From JALORV01 sp963724365 (GTDB lineage Bacteria > Pseudomonadota > Gammaproteobacteria > Burkholderiales > Burkholderiaceae_F), in assembly GCA_963724365.1 (NCBI GenBank), contig CAVRUR010000011.1, positions 1 to 64,000 on the forward strand: DNA of 64,000 nt. Reading direction: 5' to 3'. Below the pieces are notes generated by a model, which worked only from the letters and a program-made list of their open reading frames with translations, was not told the origin of the DNA and searched no databases. Shown here piece after piece: positions 34,454 through 41,345 of this stretch. The position numbers were made by a program, and so were the translations under genes. The stretch's first letter is position 1. Every line of letters starts with the position of its first letter.

Positions 34454-34483
34454 GGCCCCAGCCCACGCTGGGGCCTTTTTTTT
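34454..34483 (+). terminator. Rho-independent terminator after rpoH
   Basis: GGCCCCAGC, loop CCAC, GCTGGGGCC, then eight T. Nine pairs and a long T-run, 87 bases after the rpoH stop. The stretch 34368-34453 between them holds no gene. Confidence 0.95.
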
Positions 34484-34506
34484 GCCCATATCCGGATAAT
34501 CGAGCG

Positions 34507-35130
34507 ATGGAGTTTCTGACCATCGATGCACCCCCACTGCTGGCTGGCTCGGGGCCCTCGCTGCGACCGGTGGCGCGGCGCCTGGCGCATGCATCCGGGT
34601 CTCCATCGGCGCAGCTCACGGCACGCGCGAGCGCGGTCGAGATTGCCGATCCGATCGTTGGCCGCGTGCAGTCGGGCGGGGCGTGGACCGATGCGGACGT
34701 CCACAGCCGGATCGCCGAGTTGCTCGAGCCCCCGCTTCGGCACGCGCTGCGCCGGGGATTCGAGTGGTATGTGTGCCGCGGTGCGTTCTTTCATACCGAT
34801 GCGCACTACGCCAACGTCCTGTTCGGCGTCTGGTACATCGTCGGCCCGCCGGTCGACCTCGTGTTCCCACGCATCCGACGGCGTGTGGCGGTGCACCCGG
34901 GTTCATTGACGATCTTCGACCCTTTCGAAGTGCATGGCGTTTTACACCCGGGCGTGTCCGAGTATCGCGCGGCGGACTATCTTGATTGCGCGCCGAGCGT
35001 GTTCGTCGGATTTGAACTCGAACTAGACGATGTGGTGGCTTCCCGCTTCGACGTCGCGGCACCAGCGGCCGATGCACGGCTCATCTCCAGTGCCACACGC
35101 GTCGTCGCAGCCACCGGTGCGTTCGAGTGA
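34507..35130 (+). CDS. Orphan protein with possible 2-oxoglutarate/Fe(II) oxygenase residues
   Basis: Not a family I can name with certainty; 207 residues with no signal peptide or membrane segment. The C-terminal half looks like a double-stranded beta-helix: FFHTDAHYANVLFGVWYIVG, then RVAVHPGSLTIFDPFEVHGV. His96-x-Asp98 and His143 would form an Fe(II) triad. Arg154, eleven residues after His143, sits where 2-oxoglutarate is bound in these enzymes (prolyl hydroxylase-like). The residue spacing fits, but overall similarity was not tested. It stands alone between the rpoH terminator and the convergent sco gene, starting 23 bases after the T-run. A cupin-like fold is the main alternative. Confidence 0.55.
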   Translation: MEFLTIDAPPLLAGSGPSLRPVARRLAHASGSPSAQLTARASAVEIADPIVGRVQSGGAWTDADVHSRIAELLEPPLRHALRRGFEWYVCRGAFFHTDAHYANVLFGVWYIVGPPVDLVFPRIRRRVAVHPGSLTIFDPFEVHGVLHPGVSEYRAADYLDCAPSVFVGFELELDDVVASRFDVAAPAADARLISSATRVVAATGAFE

Positions 35131-35142
35131 GACGTGAAGCGC

Positions 35143-35733
35143 CTAAAGGAGCCGTCGCAGGTCGGACGTGATGTCGTCGACGCTCGCGCCGTGGCGGACG
35201 AACAGGCGCACGCGGCCTTCCTTGTCGAATACATAGGCGCCCGCGGTATGGTCCATCGTGTAGGACGTGGCCGTCCTGCCCGGCACCTTCTGGTAGAACA
35301 CCTTGAACTCCTTGGCGGTCGCCGCCGTCTCTTCGGCGGTGCCGTACAGCCCGATGAAGCTCGGATCGAAGCCGGGCACGTATTCCGATAGCAAGGCGGC
35401 GGTATCGCGTTCGGGATCGATCGTGATGAACACGACCTGCAGCCGGTCGCCGTCAGCTCCCAGACGCTTCCTGACTTCGGCCAGGTCCGACAATGTGGTC
35501 GGGCAGACATCGGGACACTGAGTGAAGCCGAAGAACACCACCACGACCTTGCCGCGGAAGTCGGCCAGCGTACGCCGCCCCCCGCCGGCGGCGTTGAGCG
35601 AAAAGGTGTGCGCGTAGGGAGCGCCCGTGATGTCGACCGCCTTGAAGGTCGGCGGGGAGCAGGCGGCCAGCGCGAACGCCCACACGGCACCGACGAAGAC
35701 CGCGAGCCAGCGCGGCAGGACAGTCATCGGCAT
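35143..35733 (-). CDS. sco: SCO1/SenC/PrrC copper chaperone for cytochrome oxidase
   Basis: Membrane-anchored thioredoxin-fold protein that delivers copper to the CuA site of oxidase subunit II. About 196 residues. The signal sequence ends FALAAC with lipidated Cys25. The copper ligands are Cys73 and Cys77 in TQCPDVCPTT, and His162 in TMDHTAG. The start is ATG 35733 or ATG 35727; both give the same mature protein. It is the last gene of the assembly group surf1-SCO-like-ctaA-ctaB-sco, following ctaB by 19 bases. Confidence 0.93.
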   Translation of the reverse strand: MPMTVLPRWLAVFVGAVWAFALAACSPPTFKAVDITGAPYAHTFSLNAAGGGRRTLADFRGKVVVVFFGFTQCPDVCPTTLSDLAEVRKRLGADGDRLQVVFITIDPERDTAALLSEYVPGFDPSFIGLYGTAEETAATAKEFKVFYQKVPGRTATSYTMDHTAGAYVFDKEGRVRLFVRHGASVDDITSDLRRLL

Positions 35734-35752
35734 GGAACGTCGCGGCAGAAGC

Positions 35753-36649
35753 TCAGACGTAGTGATCGACCAGCAGTGCCGCGAAGAGCGCCGCGAGGTA
35801 CACGATCGAGTAATTGAAGGTTGCACGAGCCACGGCGGCATTCGGAGAACGGAAGAGCCGCCATGCGTAGGCGACGAACACCGCCCCGAGCGCAAGCGCA
35901 GACACCAGGTAAAGCAATCCCGACATCTGCACGGCATACGGCAGCAGCGTCGTGGCCACCAGCCCGATCGTGTAAAGCAGGATATGCAGCCGCGTCAGCG
36001 GCTCGCCATGCGTGATCGGCAGCATCGGCCAGCCGGCCTTGCGGTAGTCATCGATCCGATACAGGGCCAACGCCCAGAAGTGCGGCGGCGTCCAGACAAA
36101 GATGATCAACGCGAGCAGCCAGGCCTCCGGCGGCGCGCTGTTCGTGACTGCAGCCCAGCCGAGCACCGGCGGCATGGCGCCACTCATACCGCCGATCACG
36201 ATGTTCTGCGGCGTATACGGCTTGAGCAGCACCGTGTACACGACCGCGTAGCCGACGAAAGTCGCAAACGTGAGCCACATGGTCAGCGGATTGACCTGCG
36301 TATGCAGTACCCACATGCCCGCGCCACCGATCACGCCTGAGAAGGCGAGCGCCTGCAGAGGTGACAAGTCGCCATGCGGCAGCGGACGCATCCGCGTGCG
36401 CGCCATCTTCGCGTCGATGTGCCTTTCGATCAGGGAATTCACCGCAAAGGCGGCACCCGCCAGCAGCCAGATGCCGAGAGTGGCCATGGCCACGGTCCTG
36501 GCCGACGGCAGTTCCGCGGTGGCCAGGAACATGCCGATGACGGCGCAGAAAATGGCAAGCTGGGTCACGCGCGGTTTCGTCAGCGCCCAGTACTGGGAAG
36601 CAATGTGGCCCAGTGAACGCTGGGTGGCGAGAATCTGGCCGCGCATCAT
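35753..36649 (-). CDS. ctaB: Protoheme IX farnesyltransferase CtaB (CyoE)
   Basis: UbiA-family prenyltransferase that converts heme b to heme o. The protein has 298 residues. The Asp-rich substrate site is NSLIERHIDAKMARTRMRPL and the second loop is RIDDYRKAGWPMLPI. About nine membrane segments can be counted, such as TVAMATLGIWLLAGAAFAV and WLLALIIFVWTPPHFWALAL. The start is ATG 36649 (MMRGQILATQ), with a second ATG three bases later. The reading frame stays open far upstream into ctaA, but only this part is homologous. It is followed by sco and preceded by ctaA. Confidence 0.95.
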   Translation of the reverse strand: MMRGQILATQRSLGHIASQYWALTKPRVTQLAIFCAVIGMFLATAELPSARTVAMATLGIWLLAGAAFAVNSLIERHIDAKMARTRMRPLPHGDLSPLQALAFSGVIGGAGMWVLHTQVNPLTMWLTFATFVGYAVVYTVLLKPYTPQNIVIGGMSGAMPPVLGWAAVTNSAPPEAWLLALIIFVWTPPHFWALALYRIDDYRKAGWPMLPITHGEPLTRLHILLYTIGLVATTLLPYAVQMSGLLYLVSALALGAVFVAYAWRLFRSPNAAVARATFNYSIVYLAALFAALLVDHYV

Positions 36650-36678
36650 GGTCAGGTGGTCGACTCGAGTCGGGAATC

Positions 36679-37759
36679 TTACCGTCCACCAGCACGGGCC
36701 GCACGAACATTCGCGATAACCAGCAACGCCACCAGCAGTGCTGCACCGCCGCTGTGGAGGACGGCCGCCAGAAGGGGCCACTCGAGAACAACGTTCGAGA
36801 GTCCGGTGGCGACCTGCAGCAGCAAGATCGCGAGCAGCCCGCGCGCAACCCGCGCCAGACCTTCCAGCGACCACGCGCGCCAGACCAGGCCGGCGACGAC
36901 TCCGACTACGACCAGAGCAAAGGCCCGATGGACCCAGTGAATCGCGACCAGCGCCTGGAATGGAATGACCTCTCCGTCCCCGGTCATCCCGAGCGCACGC
37001 CACAGCGTGAACCCGTGTTCGAAGTCCATCGGTGGAATCCAGGCACCCTGGCAGCGCGGGAAATCGGTGCAGGCGAGGACCGCGTAGTTGCTGCTGACCC
37101 AGCCGCCGAGCGAGATCTGCATGACCACCACAGCCATGGCCGCGGCAGCCAGGAGCCGCAGGCGGCGCGCCGCGGGCGCGACCGGACGATCGGGGCTTTC
37201 GCGCAGCGCGAGCCAGACGAGCAGTGCGAGCAACGCAACACCGCCGAGCAGATGAGCGGTGACGATGACCGGCTGCAGCTTCATCGTCACAGTCAGAGGC
37301 CCCGAACGCTCCCTGCACGCAAACCCAGACGAGTGCGGCTGTCGCCAGCCACGGCGACGGCGCCGTAGCGTCGGTGCGGAAACGGCGCCATGCCTGAACA
37401 GCAAGAATGATGATCAGCAGCCCGATCCCCATCGCAAAGTAGCGATGCAGCATCTCGATCCAGGCCTTGGTCATGGTGACCGGGCCAGTCGGTTGCGCGG
37501 ATTCAGCAGCGCGGATCGGTTCACCGGCTGACAAAGGGTTAGAGTGACCGTAGCAGCCCGGCCAGTCCGGGCAGCCGAGACCCGAATCCGTCAGCCGCGT
37601 GAAGCTGCCGAACATGATGAGGTCGAGCGTCAGGAAGGCCGTTACCCAGGCCAGCTTGCGGAACTTGGCCGGGTCGCGCGACCACGCAACATAGGCCAGC
37701 GGAACGGCCGCGACGACCATTCCCTTTGCTGCCAGCCAGGCAAGCGCAGAGGTGTCCAT
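36679..37759 (-). CDS. ctaA: Heme A synthase CtaA/COX15 (one frameshift)
   Basis: Oxidises the heme o methyl group to make heme A for aa3 oxidase. The N-terminal half reads from ATG 37759 (MDTSALAWLAAKG) through FGSFTRLTDSGLGCPDWPGC and EMLHRYFAMGIGLLIIIL to QGAFGA. Near 37297 one extra base shifts the frame; the second half continues LTVTMKLQPVIVTAHLLGG, then ACTDFPRCQG and the heme-ligand region LVAIHWVHRAFALVVV. The 1081-base span is one over a multiple of three; removing a base gives 359 residues, the family length. The start codon shares one base with the stop of the SCO-like gene. I treat the break as a sequence error. Confidence 0.93.
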
Positions 37760-38388
37760 CAGTCCTTGCGCTCGACGCGGATCCAGTGGCTCGAGGCGGT
37801 CAGCAGACGCGCCAGGTCCTTCTTCACCCGCTGTGGCTCCGGGTCCTGTGGCCAGCGCAGCATCAGATTTCCCATCGGATCGATCAGCCAGACATGTCCG
37901 TCCGGATTTGTACTCCCGGTGGCCAGAAAAGCGCGCGCATCCGCAGCTTGCACGCGCACGAAGTGCGTTCCCTCGTACTCGCGCATCAACACGGTCGACA
38001 GCGGCACCTCGTCGGTGATCAGCCAGAGACGTTCGACTCGGTCGCGCTCCTTGCCGGTCATCAGCCGTTGCTGGCGCATCTGCAGCAGCGCTGCTGCGCA
38101 GCGCTCGTGGCAGTCGCCGTCGGCGGCAGCCACCAGCACCCACTTGCCGGCGAGGCTGTCCAGCGCGAACGGCTGGCCGTCGAGTGTTGTCAGCGCCATC
38201 GGCGGAGGGGGCTGAGGAGTCAGCAGCGTGCCGTAGTTCGTGCGCCCGCTCGGCTGAAACACGTAGAACGCGAGATACGAAGCGACCACCGGCGCGACAC
38301 AGACGGCGATCACGGCGTACAGGATGCGGTAGCGCTTCCAGTGTCCGGCCTGCGCGCCGGAGGTGACGGCCGACGTCTGCGGGTTCAT
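37759..38388 (-). CDS. SCO-like membrane-anchored thioredoxin-fold assembly protein
   Basis: Protein of 209 residues with one N-terminal membrane anchor (RILYAVIAVCVAPVVASYLA) and a periplasmic domain. It keeps the Cys-x3-Cys of SCO proteins as Cys93 and Cys97 in GDCHERCAAALL, but around it the sequence differs from classical SCO1 (no CPDVCP). The C-terminal phrase DGHVWLIDPMGNLMLRW resembles the SCO fold. Such genes between surf1 and ctaA are common in betaproteobacteria and are presumed to help oxidase assembly. Whether it binds copper or acts as a thiol reductase is unknown. It is coupled to ctaA by a one-base overlap. Confidence 0.8.
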   Translation of the reverse strand: MNPQTSAVTSGAQAGHWKRYRILYAVIAVCVAPVVASYLAFYVFQPSGRTNYGTLLTPQPPPPMALTTLDGQPFALDSLAGKWVLVAAADGDCHERCAAALLQMRQQRLMTGKERDRVERLWLITDEVPLSTVLMREYEGTHFVRVQAADARAFLATGSTNPDGHVWLIDPMGNLMLRWPQDPEPQRVKKDLARLLTASSHWIRVERKD

Positions 38389-38446
38389 CGGACTACCCTC
38401 CGCGCTGCGCGCTGCGGGATGAGCGCTTCGGAACGGCCGTGCGCGC

Positions 38447-39190
38447 TCATGTGCGGCGGCGGCGCAACGCGCGACCGCCGAAGTACGCCGTCAGTCCCGC
38501 ACTCAGCGCCGCCAGCCCGTACCACTGCAGCGCATAGCCGCGGTGCGTGTCGACGCCGGAGGCAGGGCGCACCCACGTGCGGCGCAATCCGTCCGCAACT
38601 TCGCTGGTCTGCTGCACGACAAAGCGCGCAACGCGCAGGCCGGCCACCCGTTCGAACTCGTCGAAGGGAAGATTCGGCCAGATTCCTGGCAAAGGCGGCA
38701 GCGCCAGCGACGCCAGTTCGAGCATCCGCGGAACGCGCTCGACAGCCAGGCCCGTGATGGTGATGACTCCGCGCGGCGTGTCGACGACCGGCAACTTCGA
38801 CGGATCGGCAGCATCGCGCACGACCCAGCCGCGGTTGATCAGCACAACGAGTCCGTCGGACACCCGCAATGGCGTAACGACCTGGAAGCCCGCCCGGCCC
38901 GCGAGCGCCCGGTTGTCGACGAAGACCGTGGCCGCGGGCAGGAATTCCCCGCGCAGCTCGACCCGCCGCGGCAATCCTGCAGCGACCGCGGCCGCATCAT
39001 CGACCGACTTCAGATCCATCGGCATCGCCGTGGCGGCCGCATCCCAGCGCGCCTGCATCGCTTCCTTCATGTCACCGCGGCGTGTCTGCCATTGGCCCAG
39101 CAGCGCCCCCACAATCGCGACCACCACGCCAAGGCAGATGGCGAGGTAGACGTGACGACGTGCCGCTGCCGGTGTGGTCAGGGCGTCCAA
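38447..39190 (-). CDS. SURF1/Shy1-family oxidase assembly protein
   Basis: Heme-handling assembly factor for cytochrome oxidase subunit I, 247 residues. It has two membrane helices, one at each end: VYLAICLGVVVAIVGALLG and YGLAALSAGLTAYFGG. SURF1 phrases between them are LGQWQTRRGDMKEAM, RRVELRGEFLPAATVFVDNR, FQVVTPLRVSDGLVVLINRGW and GYALQWYGLA. Complete and in frame. It starts the downstream assembly operon, 58 bases before the SCO-like gene, and is divergent from the small DUF2909 gene 33 bases away. Confidence 0.93.
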   Translation of the reverse strand: MDALTTPAAARRHVYLAICLGVVVAIVGALLGQWQTRRGDMKEAMQARWDAAATAMPMDLKSVDDAAAVAAGLPRRVELRGEFLPAATVFVDNRALAGRAGFQVVTPLRVSDGLVVLINRGWVVRDAADPSKLPVVDTPRGVITITGLAVERVPRMLELASLALPPLPGIWPNLPFDEFERVAGLRVARFVVQQTSEVADGLRRTWVRPASGVDTHRGYALQWYGLAALSAGLTAYFGGRALRRRRT

Positions 39191-39223
39191 TGGGATAATC
39201 CAAGGGCCGCGGCGTCGGCCTCT

Positions 39224-39421
39224 ATGCGCATCATCATCGTCATCGCCTTCATCGGCATCATCGTTTCACTTGGCTCTGCACTGCTCTTTCTGGTGCGCGA
39301 CCATGGCAACAGCAATCGGACGGTCAATGCCCTGACTGTCCGGGTCGGGCTATCGGTAGCGCTCTTCCTGTTCATCTTGTTCAGCTATTGGATGGGCTGG
39401 ATCGAGCCGCGTTCCTACTAG
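39224..39421 (+). CDS. Twin transmembrane protein, DUF2909 family
   Basis: Sixty-five residues with two membrane helices: IIIVIAFIGIIVSLGSALLF and VGLSVALFLFILFSYWMGWI. A short polar loop (RDHGNSNRTVNALT) separates them. This size and pattern match the small DUF2909 proteins that often lie between cox3 and surf1 in betaproteobacteria. Function unknown; location suggests a link with oxidase assembly. It is the only plus-strand gene in the cox region, divergent from surf1 and convergent with ctaE. Confidence 0.82.
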   Translation: MRIIIVIAFIGIIVSLGSALLFLVRDHGNSNRTVNALTVRVGLSVALFLFILFSYWMGWIEPRSY

Positions 39422-39445
39422 GCAAACCGGCGTGCAGAAAGAAGT

Positions 39446-39465
39446 GCGGCGCCCGCAGGCGCCGC
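39446..39465 (-). terminator. Hairpin terminator downstream of ctaE
   Basis: GCGGCGCC, loop of four, GGCGCCGC. Read on the minus strand it is followed by ACTTCTTTCTG, a modest T-rich tail. It lies 22 bases after the ctaE stop and between convergent genes, so it probably ends the cytochrome oxidase transcript and may also act on the DUF2909 gene. Confidence 0.6.
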
Positions 39466-39487
39466 CAGGTGCAGGTCACGCGGCCGG

Positions 39488-40351
39488 CTACAGCCAGTAG
39501 ACCAGGATGTAGAGGCCGATCCACACGACATCGACGAAGTGCCAGTACCAGGCAGCGCCTTCGAACGCGAAGTGATGGTCCGGCTTGAAGTGCCCGCGCA
39601 GCAGTCGCAGGAGCACGACGCCCAGCATCATTGCACCGACGAAGACGTGAAAGCCGTGGAACCCGGTCAGCATGAAGAACGTCGAGCCGAAGATGCCGGA
39701 CGACAGCTTCAGGTTCAATGCCGAATAGGCATGGCTGTACTCATAGATCTGCACGCCGAGGAAGGTCACGCCGAGCAGCACGGTGAGTGCCAGCCACAGT
39801 GCGGCTGTATTTCGATGGTTGACCCGCAGCGCATGGTGCGCGATCGTGAGCGTCACGCCGGAGGTAAGCAGCAGCGCCGTGTTGATCGTCGGCAGCCAGA
39901 ACGGTCCCATTGTAGTGAATGGATCGACGACGCCGGCGGGACCCGAGTGCGGCCATGCCGGATCGAAGTCCGGCCACAGCAGCTTGTGATCGAAATCCCC
40001 GAGCATCGGCGCGGTGATGACCCGAGCATAGAACAGCGCGCCGAAGAACGACGCGAAAAACATGACCTCGGAGAAGATGAACCATCCCATGCCCCAACGG
40101 AACGATGCGTCGACCTTGCGGTTGTAGGCACCGTGCTCCGACTCGCTGGAGACCATCGAGAACCATCCGACCATCATGTAGACGAGCGTGGCCATCCCGA
40201 TCGCCAGCGGCACCCAGCCGGTGGAGTTGTGGTTCACCACCATCGCCGCGCCAAAGCCGGTAAAGGCCATGGCGATCATGCCGACCATCGGCCACTGCGA
40301 AGGCGCCGGTACGAAGTAGTCCGGCGCCGATCCCCCGTGCGTATTGGCCAT
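39488..40351 (-). CDS. ctaE: Cytochrome c oxidase subunit III
   Basis: Structural subunit of aa3-type oxidase, 287 residues and seven membrane helices. It begins YFVPAPSQWPMVGMIAMAF and contains the conserved phrase WGMGWFIFSEVMFFASFFGA with the helix III Glu. Later helices hold LTGFHGFHVFVGAMMLG with the conserved histidines, FEGAAWYWHFVDVVW and a C-terminal YILVYWL. Complete and typical in length. It is the last gene of the structural oxidase operon. Confidence 0.97.
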   Translation of the reverse strand: MANTHGGSAPDYFVPAPSQWPMVGMIAMAFTGFGAAMVVNHNSTGWVPLAIGMATLVYMMVGWFSMVSSESEHGAYNRKVDASFRWGMGWFIFSEVMFFASFFGALFYARVITAPMLGDFDHKLLWPDFDPAWPHSGPAGVVDPFTTMGPFWLPTINTALLLTSGVTLTIAHHALRVNHRNTAALWLALTVLLGVTFLGVQIYEYSHAYSALNLKLSSGIFGSTFFMLTGFHGFHVFVGAMMLGVVLLRLLRGHFKPDHHFAFEGAAWYWHFVDVVWIGLYILVYWL

Positions 40352-40375
40352 TTCTTCCTGTTCCCCTTCTCTTTT

Positions 40376-40603
40376 CTAGCTCACCACAATCCGAACGATC
40401 ACGAGCAGCGTCACGACGAAGATCACGGCCGCGATCACGCCGGCAATGATCACGTACACCGGGTTGAGCTGTGAGGCGTCCTGCTCATAACCGGACCTCT
40501 TGCGAACACCGAAGAACGACCACAGCACCGCACGGATCGTCTGCAGGAAGCCTGCCTTCGGCCGCCCCGTTCCGGACTCTGGCGCCCCACCGTTGTCCGG
40601 CAT
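40376..40603 (-). CDS. DUF2970 small membrane protein
   Basis: Seventy-five residues with one C-terminal membrane helix (VYVIIAGVIAAVIFVVTLLV). The N-terminal part has the family phrase FLQTIRAVLWSFFGVRK. DUF2970 proteins are nearly always found between ctaG and ctaE in betaproteobacteria, as here, and are presumed oxidase-associated. No function is established. The stop of ctaG lies only three bases upstream of its ATG, so cotranscription is likely. Confidence 0.85.
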   Translation of the reverse strand: MPDNGGAPESGTGRPKAGFLQTIRAVLWSFFGVRKRSGYEQDASQLNPVYVIIAGVIAAVIFVVTLLVIVRIVVS

Positions 40604-40606
40604 CGC

Positions 40607-41200
40607 TCATCCACTCGGCGAGCTCACGCGGACCGCCTGGGGCCTAGAAACTGCTCCCGCCACTTCAAAGAACGTATAGGACAGCGTGATGGTTTTCACA
40701 TCCTGCGGCAGGTCGGGGTCAATGAAGAACACGACTGGGAACTGCCGTGTCTCCCCCGCTGCCAGCGTCTGCTGCTGAAAACAGAAACATTCGAGCTTCT
40801 GGAAGTGCGCTGCCGACTGCATCGGCGCGTAGCTCGGGATCGCCTGGCCGGCCATCGCACGACCTTCGAGGTTGACCAGGTCATAGGTCACCTGGACCAG
40901 TTCGCCCGGATGCACCTGAAGATGATTCACGTGCGGCCGGAACCGCCACGCCCCTTGCGAGTTGGCGTCGAACTCCACGGTGACCGTGCGCGAAAGATCG
41001 ACCTGCGAATTGCGAGCCGCCTTTGCCGCATTGGCGTCGCGCAAAGTGACGACGTTGATGCCGGTGATCTCGCAGATCTTGCGATACAGCGGCACTAGCG
41101 CCCAGCCGAAACCGAACATCAACACCGACACGATGACCAGCTTGCGCAGGATCGAGCGGTTGACACTCTGGATTTCCGGCATCGGGGGGCGCTCGCTCAT
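40607..41200 (-). CDS. ctaG: Cytochrome oxidase copper assembly protein CtaG/Cox11
   Basis: Membrane-anchored periplasmic protein that inserts copper into the CuB site of subunit I. The protein has 197 residues. The anchor is LVIVSVLMFGFGWALVPLYR. The copper-binding motif CFCF is at residues 138-141, in FQKLECFCFQQQ. The immunoglobulin-like domain phrases WRFRPHVNHLQVHPGE and IPSYAPMQSAAHF match Cox11. It follows the small assembly-protein gene by 14 bases. Confidence 0.96.
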   Translation of the reverse strand: MSERPPMPEIQSVNRSILRKLVIVSVLMFGFGWALVPLYRKICEITGINVVTLRDANAAKAARNSQVDLSRTVTVEFDANSQGAWRFRPHVNHLQVHPGELVQVTYDLVNLEGRAMAGQAIPSYAPMQSAAHFQKLECFCFQQQTLAAGETRQFPVVFFIDPDLPQDVKTITLSYTFFEVAGAVSRPQAVRVSSPSG

Positions 41201-41214
41201 GGTCAGTCCCCGCC

Positions 41215-41343
41215 TCAGCCGCCGACAAGCCAGCGACGCGCGATGACGCCGATGAAAAAGACCAGCACGACCGATGCGAGTATCAGTGCCGTGCGGCGGT
41301 TCTGCCGGCGTTCGTCCTTGTCGGGATTCATCGTGGGCGCCAT
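41215..41343 (-). CDS. Small cytochrome oxidase assembly protein (42 residues)
   Basis: Tiny protein reading MAPTMNPDKDERRQNRRTAL, then a membrane helix ILASVVLVFFIGVIARRWLV. The start is ATG 41343, two bases after the ctaD stop, or ATG 41331 giving 38 residues. A basic stretch before a single helix is the pattern of the small assembly proteins annotated between subunit I and ctaG in betaproteobacteria. The frame stays open further upstream, antiparallel to nothing but overlapping ctaD out of frame; only this tail is plausible. Function inferred from position. Confidence 0.75.
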   Translation of the reverse strand: MAPTMNPDKDERRQNRRTALILASVVLVFFIGVIARRWLVGG

Positions 41344-41345
41344 GA

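Noticed and set aside
36649..38143. A ctaB fusion protein starting far upstream in the ctaA region.
   Set aside because: The upstream part contains half of ctaA in frame only because of a single extra base; CtaB homology starts at 36649.
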